From: Promethearchaeota archaeon | GTDB lineage: Archaea > Asgardarchaeota > Lokiarchaeia > Sigynarchaeales > SOKP01 | Direction of reading: 5' to 3' | Length of the DNA: 6,906 nucleotides | Assembly: GCA_016839635.1 (NCBI GenBank) | Contig: JAEOTV010000223.1 | Coordinates: forward strand, 1-6,906 | Shown here: one piece after another, positions 1 to 4,660 of the stretch | How positions within the stretch are numbered: position 1 is the stretch's first letter | How the letters are laid out: every line of letters begins with the position of its first letter | Translations under genes and position numbers: made by a program | The notes under the pieces: generated by a model | What the model was told of the DNA's origin: nothing | The model's input: only the letters and a program-made list of their open reading frames with translations | The model's database searches: none

Positions 1-5
1 AGTTC

Positions 6-26
6 GGGCGAGACTCTGACTCGCCC
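6..26. other. GC-rich perfect hairpin, possible end of a structured RNA
   Basis: GGGCGAG (6-12) pairs perfectly with CTCGCCC (20-26) around the 7-nt loop ACTCTGA. The first 30 bases are about 57% G+C, far above the AT-rich surroundings. In AT-rich archaea, local GC islands often mark structured RNAs, so this could be the 3' part of an RNA gene that begins outside the window. No T-run follows, so it is not a standard archaeal terminator. The loop lacks the TTC of a tRNA T-loop and has no T at the position expected in an anticodon loop. The hairpin itself is certain; its identity is unknown. Confidence 0.5.
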
Positions 27-57
27 ATAAATATTTACATTAAAAGGTTGAAAAATT

Positions 58-264
58 ATGACTTTAGAAAATAGGAAATTTGTTGGAACCCTTCATTGCC
101 CCACGTGTAATTGCATGTATATTATAATTGATAATGAAATTGTGTTGTGTCCTGTGTGCGAATTATCTTCAAAGGGTAATGAATCGATCCATAATAAAGA
201 AGAATGCCGGGAAAGAATAAGTTCAATTTCAAACTTAAACTTCAATAAAAGTTCATGTTCTTAA
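58..264 (+). CDS. small zinc-ribbon protein
   Basis: This 68-residue protein carries two CPxC knuckles, CPTC at residues 14-17 and CPVC at 31-34, separated by a short beta-rich stretch (MYIIIDNEIVL). That is the layout of a rubredoxin-like or treble-clef zinc ribbon binding one Zn2+. An extra Cys19 sits beside the first knuckle. The remainder is polar and probably disordered, with further cysteines at residue 50 and near the C-terminus. The start is supported by AAAAGG at 42-47, ten bases before the ATG. No signal peptide or membrane segment is visible, so it should be cytosolic. Small zinc ribbons in archaea act in transcription, translation or as adaptors; nothing here decides among these. 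It lies 65 bp upstream of the MFS gene on the same strand and has no T-run behind it, so read-through is possible. Confidence 0.7.
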   Translation: MTLENRKFVGTLHCPTCNCMYIIIDNEIVLCPVCELSSKGNESIHNKEECRERISSISNLNFNKSSCS

Positions 265-280
265 TCTATAAATAAAAAAA
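265..280 (+). promoter_or_regulatory. candidate TATA box for the MFS gene
   Basis: TATAAATA lies at 267-274, directly after the stop codon of the zinc-ribbon gene. A start site about 25 bases downstream, near 297, would give a leader of about 33 nt containing the AAAAGGG ribosome binding site at 314-320. AT-richness makes chance matches common, so this is a positional inference. Confidence 0.4.
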
Positions 281-329
281 GTAATTTAAAATTAATAAAA
301 AAGAAAATCGATTAAAAGGGTAATCAAAA

Positions 330-1643
330 ATGGAAGAATCAACATCAAAAAAATCCTATTACCACTATCTATATTTCTTATTTGGACAACAATTCTCAAT
401 GTTAGGCTCAATGATAGTCGGGTTTGTTATAACCTGGTACATGGCGAGTAATGTTCTTTTTCTTTCACTTTCAGTGTTCCTAATGTTTCTCCCGCAAATA
501 ATTGTTACTCCGTTTAGTGGGGTTATTAGTGATAGATGGAACAAGAAGTTAATTATTGCTATTAGTGATTCAGGCCAAGCAATTCTAACTCTATTTTTGT
601 TCATGCTTTTTCTAATGGGCATACAAAATATTGTTTTTATTCTAGCAATAAATACATTTAGAGCAGCTTTATTTGCATTTCAATTACCAGCAGTTCAATC
701 CTTAGTTCCTGTAATGATCCCTCGAAAAAGTTTAAGTAGGGTAAATGGAATGAATTTTTTGAGTTCTGGTATAATTTTCACTATAGGACCTATGATAGCT
801 GCAGGTCTTATGGCAATTTTCCCACAGACAGAACAGATCTTTCTTCTTGATATTATAACATTCGTGATTGCTATGGTTCCATTGCTAATTATCAAAATTC
901 CTGAAGTACAACAAACTACAGAAGAAAATGTAAAAAAGTCAATGTTTAATGATTTCAAAACTGGATTGTTAACGATCAAAATGATTCCAGGATTATTTGC
1001 TATGATTGCTTTCGCAATGATATGGAATTTTATTAGCAGACCTTGGACTGTTTTACTCCCAAATTTTATTTCCGATACTCATGGAGGTACTGCTCTAAGT
1101 CTTGCATTAATAATGACCGTCTCTCAAATTGGAAATATATTAGGATCTATAATTACTTCATTAAAGAAAACGTGGAAGCATAAAATTAAAATAAATATTA
1201 TTGGAGGAGCATTAACTTTTGTTTGTCAAATTCCCGCGATTCTTGCTCCTGAAGGAAACTTCATTATTATGATGATATCTCTGTTTCCCGCCTGGGTTAT
1301 TTTTCCAATTACAGTGTCTACATATTTAGCAATCTTACAGACAGTTGTTTCAAAAGATAAAATTGGTAGAATTATGTCGATTGATCATATGATATCTATG
1401 GCTATCGCTCCAATTGGAGCACTTATCTCAGGACCATTAGCATTGTTAATTGGAATAAGATATTTATTTCTAATCGCAGCGATCCTTGGAATAATTTCAC
1501 CGTTTATCATTTGGTCTTTCACAAAAATAAGACAACTTGAAGTCATAGAACGAGAAATTGTAATGGAAGAAGATCAAGTAGCCGAAGAAGAAGAAATCAA
1601 AGAATCTGCTGAGTTAATTCAAGTTATTGAACCAGTAGAATAA
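330..1643 (+). CDS. MFS permease, MFS_3 (EntS/MefA-like) exporter type
   Basis: This 437-residue integral membrane protein has about 12 predicted hydrophobic helices, the usual size for a major facilitator transporter. The MFS motif A in the loop after TM2 is clear: G64-V-I-S-D68-R69-W-N-K72-K73. The following segment (FQLPAVQSLVPVMIPRKSLSRVNG, about residues 117-140) matches the drug/siderophore exporter group (EntS, MefA, PF05977) in which a conserved loop precedes TM5. Members use the proton gradient to expel small hydrophobic compounds; the substrate cannot be read from sequence. The last 33 or so residues are strongly acidic (EEDQVAEEEEIKESAELIQ) and should lie in the cytoplasm. The start is set by AAAAGGG at 314-320, nine bases before ATG. 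A T-rich terminator follows at once, so transcription probably ends here. Confidence 0.88.
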   Translation: MEESTSKKSYYHYLYFLFGQQFSMLGSMIVGFVITWYMASNVLFLSLSVFLMFLPQIIVTPFSGVISDRWNKKLIIAISDSGQAILTLFLFMLFLMGIQNIVFILAINTFRAALFAFQLPAVQSLVPVMIPRKSLSRVNGMNFLSSGIIFTIGPMIAAGLMAIFPQTEQIFLLDIITFVIAMVPLLIIKIPEVQQTTEENVKKSMFNDFKTGLLTIKMIPGLFAMIAFAMIWNFISRPWTVLLPNFISDTHGGTALSLALIMTVSQIGNILGSIITSLKKTWKHKIKINIIGGALTFVCQIPAILAPEGNFIIMMISLFPAWVIFPITVSTYLAILQTVVSKDKIGRIMSIDHMISMAIAPIGALISGPLALLIGIRYLFLIAAILGIISPFIIWSFTKIRQLEVIEREIVMEEDQVAEEEEIKESAELIQVIEPVE

Positions 1644-1690
1644 TTTTTTTTTATTTTTTTTATTAAATTTTTATTCTTTTTACTATTTTT
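1644..1690 (+). terminator. archaeal T-rich terminator after the MFS gene
   Basis: Immediately after the TAA stop come runs of nine T (1644-1652) and eight T (1654-1661), then further T-tracts to about 1690. Archaeal RNA polymerase terminates at such runs without a hairpin. This separates the MFS gene from the downstream winged-helix gene. Confidence 0.75.
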
Positions 1691-1704
1691 TGTCCTTATA
1701 CTCC

Positions 1705-1737
1705 ACTTCATACTAAAGTATGAACTTCGTATGAAGT
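1705..1737. promoter_or_regulatory. tandem overlapping dyads, probable operator
   Basis: ACTTCATAC (1705-1713) is repeated in inverse as GTATGAA (1718-1724) and again as GTATGAAGT (1729-1737). The outer pair gives a 9-bp inverted repeat; the inner pair a 7-bp one with a TAAA spacer. Read as binding sites, two near-palindromes begin 19 bp apart (1705-1719 and 1724-1737), both built on ACTTC...GAAGT or AAAGT arms. They lie upstream of a TATA-like element at 1751-1758, the usual place for an archaeal activator or competing repressor site. The cognate factor is unknown; the adjacent winged-helix protein is one candidate. Confidence 0.5.
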
Positions 1738-1749
1738 CCGAATCAATAG

Positions 1750-1759
1750 TCTATATATG
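1750..1759 (+). promoter_or_regulatory. candidate distal TATA box for the winged-helix gene
   Basis: CTATATAT at 1751-1758 sits 13 bp beyond the tandem dyads. If used, transcription would start near 1780 and leave a leader of about 110 nt that contains the hairpin at 1811-1830. A second TATA-like element lies nearer the gene, so which one acts is open. Confidence 0.3.
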
Positions 1760-1810
1760 ATGTATGGTCTTATATTGATCTTAAGAATCTTAAGCTAATA
1801 ATATGAATCA

Positions 1811-1830
1811 TGTAGGAATCAACCCCTACA
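1811..1830 (+). other. hairpin in the upstream region or leader
   Basis: TGTAGG (1811-1816) pairs with CCTACA (1825-1830) around AATCAACC. It lies between the two candidate TATA boxes, about 60 bp before the TTG start. It could be leader RNA structure if the distal promoter is used, or a protein site; neither is established. Confidence 0.35.
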
Positions 1831-1832
1831 CT

Positions 1833-1843
1833 GAAAAAATATA
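1833..1843 (+). promoter_or_regulatory. candidate proximal TATA box for the winged-helix gene
   Basis: AAAAAATATA, preceded by purine G, resembles an archaeal BRE/TATA unit. A start site about 25 bases on falls near 1864-1870, giving a short leader that just holds the ribosome binding site at 1881-1887. That spacing makes this the more economical promoter choice. Confidence 0.4.
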
Positions 1844-1863
1844 GCCCATCATATTCCCATATT

Positions 1864-1875
1864 ATTGATATCAAT
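1864..1875. promoter_or_regulatory. 12-bp perfect palindrome at the probable start site
   Basis: ATTGATATCAAT is a perfect 12-bp palindrome just upstream of the ribosome binding site and about where transcription from the proximal TATA would begin. A repressor bound here would block initiation, as in many autoregulated archaeal HTH genes. The half-site ATTGAT/ATCAAT also occurs at 1742-1747 and 1774-1779. Confidence 0.4.
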
Positions 1876-1880
1876 TAAAA

Positions 1881-1887
1881 GAGTGGT
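1881..1887 (+). promoter_or_regulatory. ribosome binding site that supports a TTG start
   Basis: GAGTGGT ends five bases before the TTG at 1893. The alternative ATG at 1920 (codon 10) is preceded only by A-rich sequence with no Shine-Dalgarno match. This favours the TTG. Confidence 0.55.
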
Positions 1888-1892
1888 ATAAT

Positions 1893-2837
1893 TTGTCTGA
1901 AAAATTAGAAATTGAAAAAATGTTAATAGAACGTTCTAAATTAGAAACAATAGATATATCAGATTCCGAATTTATATCGATTGATAAAGTAGTTCAAGAA
2001 TATGCTCCAGAAATCGCATTCTTATATCATATTAGAGAAGATGAATCAGAAGAACAACAAATAAAAACAGGACGCCTTCATGAAAATCGCATCTTAGGAA
2101 TAATTCTAAAGTTCTTTTTTGAGGGTAAAAATAAAGTTACGACTGGAGAAGTAGAACAGGAATATAAAAGATATTTTAGAGAAATTGCCCGATCAACAAC
2201 TTCAACATATTTAAACATGTTAAAAAAAGAATCTACGCTCTATACAGAAAGAGATGGTAGAGTAGCTTACTATATCTTTTATGAGGATCCTCCTGTTGAT
2301 ATCAAACCTTTCTGGTTTACTAGAATCTTTTGTATAGTTCCCGCTTACTTTAATAGAGCAAGGAAATTTGCCAATATCTACCTTAACGCTAAGGAATATA
2401 TCCAACAATATATTAATGAGTATGGCCATGGAGACAAAGAAATTTTGATAAGAAATTTCGAATTTATTATCGGATTAATAATTTTAGAAATTTTGAAGAA
2501 TCGAAGTTCTAAATGTATTGGTTGCCAGTTCAGTAAGAGAGAGGTTTATAAGAAACTAGAAGAAATGATTAATGTAGCAATTAAAGATAGATCTGATGTC
2601 CTCCCAACAGAATTATTGGTAGATTTGATTGAAAAACATTCAGAAATACCAATATTTAATGGGTCCAATATAAAAGAAGAAAGTTTCAAAGAAAATATGG
2701 TTAAGGAATTAGTGAGGAGCGCAGATATATTCAAGAAAGATCTAGATTTTCAAATTATGGTATCATCTCGAAGAAAAGACTCAAGGTTGAAACAAATAAA
2801 AACTTTAGAAGAAGAGAGCACAAAATCATCATATTAA
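1893..2837 (+). CDS. winged-helix protein of unrecognised family with a CxxC motif
   Basis: I do not recognise this 314-residue protein as a named family. Residues about 62-130 look like a winged helix: a helix (NRILGIILKFFFEG), a short turn, a second helix (TTGEVEQEYKRYFREI), a recognition-type helix (ARSTTSTYLNMLKKES) and a beta-wing (TLYTERDGRVAYYIF). The rest is mainly helical and includes CIGC at 208-211, which could be half of a metal site or a dithiol. A hydrophobic stretch about 189-201 (FEFIIGLIILEIL) is more likely a core or dimer helix than a membrane span. The C-terminus is basic then acidic. The start is TTG. It probably binds DNA in the cytosol and may control itself or the MFS gene through the dyads upstream. 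It has its own promoter region and is followed 143 bp later by the thioredoxin gene. Confidence 0.7.
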   Translation: MSEKLEIEKMLIERSKLETIDISDSEFISIDKVVQEYAPEIAFLYHIREDESEEQQIKTGRLHENRILGIILKFFFEGKNKVTTGEVEQEYKRYFREIARSTTSTYLNMLKKESTLYTERDGRVAYYIFYEDPPVDIKPFWFTRIFCIVPAYFNRARKFANIYLNAKEYIQQYINEYGHGDKEILIRNFEFIIGLIILEILKNRSSKCIGCQFSKREVYKKLEEMINVAIKDRSDVLPTELLVDLIEKHSEIPIFNGSNIKEESFKENMVKELVRSADIFKKDLDFQIMVSSRRKDSRLKQIKTLEEESTKSSY

Positions 2838-2851
2838 CTTTATTTAATATC

Positions 2852-2857
2852 TTTTTT
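2852..2857 (+). terminator. weak T-run after the winged-helix gene
   Basis: A run of six T lies 15 bases after the stop codon, within AT-rich sequence. It may end the winged-helix transcript before the thioredoxin promoter, but it is short. Confidence 0.35.
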
Positions 2858-2867
2858 AATATATTAA

Positions 2868-2889
2868 GTAGTGAAATCTTTTGCACTAC
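2868..2889. promoter_or_regulatory. upstream dyad of the thioredoxin promoter
   Basis: GTAGTG (2868-2873) is inverted at CACTAC (2884-2889). AAA and TTT extend the pairing inward if one G bulges. Its left arm, AGTAGTGAAA, matches the arm of the downstream dyad, AGTTGTGAAA (2931-2940), at nine of ten positions. It ends eight bases before the TATA box. Confidence 0.5.
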
Positions 2890-2896
2890 AATCACC

Positions 2897-2909
2897 TTTA
2901 AATATTATA
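2897..2909 (+). promoter_or_regulatory. TATA box of the thioredoxin gene
   Basis: TTTAAATATTATA is a close match to the archaeal TATA consensus. It is preceded by CACC, in the place of a BRE. The start site is expected near 2928, leaving a leader of about 50 nt occupied by the second dyad. Confidence 0.6.
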
Positions 2910-2929
2910 GTCAATTTTGCATAATTAGA

Positions 2930-2956
2930 AAGTTGTGAAAAAAAAGTTCACAACTT
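2930..2956. promoter_or_regulatory. 10-bp inverted repeat at the thioredoxin start site or leader
   Basis: AAGTTGTGAA (2930-2939) and TTCACAACTT (2947-2956) are perfectly complementary around a 7-base A-rich spacer. The site begins at the expected transcription start and ends 24 bp before the ATG. It may be an operator, or a hairpin in the 5' leader followed by A-rich sequence. Similarity to the dyad at 2868-2889 favours a protein binding site. Confidence 0.6.
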
Positions 2957-2980
2957 AAAAAAAAATAAAGTGTATAATAA

Positions 2981-3397
<417 letters not shown>

Positions 3398-3403
3398 ATA
3401 AAT

Positions 3404-3428
3404 ACCCTTTTTTTATTAATTTCTTTTT
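3404..3428 (+). terminator. T-rich terminator after thioredoxin
   Basis: CCC is followed by seven T (3408-3414), then a second T-tract (3420-3428 with one C), all within 31 bases of the stop codon. This fits an archaeal terminator. The following regulator gene would then need its own promoter, or partial read-through. Confidence 0.6.
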
Positions 3429-3449
3429 ACATTTTAAAAATGATTACTA

Positions 3450-3941
3450 ATGGAAGTAATTGGAAACCAATTAAAAGAATTTAAAGATTTAGATAAAAAT
3501 TTTGATGAATTAAAAGAATTTAAAAATTTAGATAAAAATTTAGATAAAGAAGTCTCTTCTTTATTTAAATGCATTATAGGTCTAAATAAGACTGAATCAA
3601 GAGTATTTAGCTATATTTTAAGAAATAAAGATATAAGTACTTCCGAAATAGCAAATGAATTGAAAATGGATAGAAGTTCCATTCAAAGAGCAATTCAAGC
3701 TTTAACTGAATTAGAACTAATTACGCGTAAATCCTTATCTATGAAAAAATATTCAGGAGTGAAAAACAAAACTAACATCAAAAGACAAGGATATCTTTAT
3801 GTCTATAATGCTAAAGAGATCGAATCTATAAAAACTCATTTTAAGGTGTTACTTGATGAATGGTATAATTCTATGGTGAAATATATTGAGAATCTTGAAA
3901 ATATGTGTGAATGTTGCGGTCTTAAATTTAACCCATGTTAA
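3450..3941 (+). CDS. COG3355/TrmB-like HTH regulator with cysteine-rich tail
   Basis: This 163-residue protein has a winged helix at about residues 44-120: LNKTESRVFSYILRNKD, then STSEIANEL, recognition helix DRSSIQRAIQALTEL, and a wing ending in GYLYVYNA. That pattern, followed by an LLDEWYNSMVKYIENL dimerisation helix, matches archaeal COG3355 regulators, relatives of TrmB/MarR. The C-terminus ends in C153-E-C155-C156-G-L-K-F-N-P-C163, a likely metal or thiol site. The N-terminal 33 residues contain a 13-residue tandem repeat (residues 8-20 and 21-33), probably a charged helix. An in-frame TGA at 3441-3443 makes this the first possible ATG; there is no Shine-Dalgarno sequence. It lies 52 bp after thioredoxin and converges on the radical SAM-like gene. 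A thiol- or metal-responsive regulator of thioredoxin is plausible but inferred. Confidence 0.8.
   Translation: MEVIGNQLKEFKDLDKNFDELKEFKNLDKNLDKEVSSLFKCIIGLNKTESRVFSYILRNKDISTSEIANELKMDRSSIQRAIQALTELELITRKSLSMKKYSGVKNKTNIKRQGYLYVYNAKEIESIKTHFKVLLDEWYNSMVKYIENLENMCECCGLKFNPC
3471..3548 (+). repeat. 39-bp in-frame tandem duplication
   Basis: Copies at 3471-3509 and 3510-3548 are identical at 36 of 39 bases. Each encodes 13 residues (LKEFKDLDKNFDE and LKEFKNLDKNLDK). The high nucleotide identity points to a recent slippage or recombination event within the regulator's N-terminus. Confidence 0.9.
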
Positions 3942-3959
3942 GACGTTAGGTAGAATAAG

Positions 3960-3969
3960 AAAAAAAAAA
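3960..3969 (-). terminator. T-run terminator of the minus-strand operon
   Basis: Ten A on the plus strand read as ten T on the minus strand, directly after the stop codon of the radical SAM-like gene. This is a good archaeal terminator for the leftward transcript in the 28-bp gap between convergent genes. Confidence 0.65.
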
Positions 3970-4632
3970 TTAAAACATATATATTATTTTGAAAGGCAGA
4001 TCATCTAATCTTTCTTTTAAATCTTCTTTGAATACTTCTGAAACAGGTTCAAATCCGTCTAATGTATAGTTACTAACAGAATAATGATCTGGTTTAACAT
4101 TTAATAAAAATTTCTTTAATTTTTCCACATTTTCAACGGTATCATTTATTCCTTTCAAAAACATTGTATAGATCCCTAACTTCCCCTTAAATTTTTTACT
4201 AAATTTCAATATACCGTCTAAAATTTCTTTAGGCTCTATGGATTCAGGACATCTATTAATTTTTGAAAAGTGAAAATGATCAACAGAATTAAGATTAATA
4301 GCAACCAAATCACATCCATTAAAGACATTCCGAGCTTCTTTATCTAGAAAGATCCCACAATTTAAATAGACACCAATTTTTTGATTTGGATATACTGTTC
4401 TAATCATTTTTGTAATTAACTTAAAATTTGAGTGGTTTATAGAATTATTTATTCCCTTAAACCAAATTAAACTGGGAACCCCTCGAATATGAATACAATC
4501 TCTAATTTCATAAAAAATCTCTTCGGTAAGGTTGATTAAGTCTGAAGCTTCATTATAAGAACTAAAATCAACTGATAAAAGTGTTCCGAAATTATAGTCA
4601 AACTCAAACGCTTTTACAAACCTGTATTGCAT
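3970..4632 (-). CDS. COG0731-like radical SAM relative lacking the Fe-S cluster motif
   Basis: This 220-residue protein follows the COG0731 radical SAM order but with key parts missing. The N-terminal segment FGTLLSVDF (about 15-23) sits where family members have LGxSLGVDL. The next segment, which should carry CxxxCxxC for the [4Fe-4S] cluster, is replaced by a shorter SSYNEASDLINL. At 54-64 LIWFKGINNS replaces the usual ITFSGSGEPT. Later landmarks persist: CDLVAINLNSVD (107-118), FSKINR (122-127), LDGILKFSKKFKGKLGIYTMFLKGIND (138-164) and VKPDHYSVSNYT (179-190). The four cysteines (46, 92, 107, 128) are scattered and cannot form the motif. It is probably a partial TIM barrel acting as a pseudoenzyme or binding protein. 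ACCTTT at 4642-4647 (AAAGGT on the coding strand) lies nine bases before the ATG. It follows the TPR gene by 28 bp, so it is probably co-transcribed. Assignment rests on remembered family patterns. Confidence 0.75.
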   Translation of the reverse strand: MQYRFVKAFEFDYNFGTLLSVDFSSYNEASDLINLTEEIFYEIRDCIHIRGVPSLIWFKGINNSINHSNFKLITKMIRTVYPNQKIGVYLNCGIFLDKEARNVFNGCDLVAINLNSVDHFHFSKINRCPESIEPKEILDGILKFSKKFKGKLGIYTMFLKGINDTVENVEKLKKFLLNVKPDHYSVSNYTLDGFEPVSEVFKEDLKERLDDLPFKIIYMF

Positions 4633-4660
4633 TTAAATCATACCTTTGATTTTTATGTTA

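Noticed and set aside
1..26. 3' end of a tRNA gene
   Set aside because: The 7-nt loop ACTCTGA lacks the TTC of a T-loop, the stem is 7 bp rather than 5, and no acceptor strand or CCA follows.
365..979. Minus-strand open frames inside the MFS gene (365-622 and 695-979)
   Set aside because: They lie opposite a clear 12-TM transporter, have low-complexity composition and show no domain or ribosome binding site.
1724..1737. Resemblance of ACTTCGTATGAAGT to a lox recombinase arm
   Set aside because: Only one nine-base stretch is shared, the spacer and second arm do not fit, and no recombinase gene is present. The local dyads explain it better as an operator.
2220..2734. Minus-strand open frames inside the winged-helix gene (2220-2429 and 2546-2734)
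   Set aside because: They are antisense to a longer, better supported frame and encode nothing recognisable.
3440..3484. Short ORF of 14 codons overlapping the regulator start
   Set aside because: It has no ribosome binding site and no recognisable product, and it overlaps the regulator in another frame. An ATG in AT-rich sequence is expected by chance.
3471..3548. CRISPR-like repeat
   Set aside because: The two copies abut with no spacer, lie inside a coding frame and keep the reading frame, so this is a tandem duplication.
3970..4632. Frameshifted or truncated radical SAM enzyme whose cluster motif lies upstream in another frame
   Set aside because: Only 28 bp separate this start from the stop of the TPR gene, which leaves no room for a missing segment, and the family-like N-terminal SVDF segment is present within the frame.
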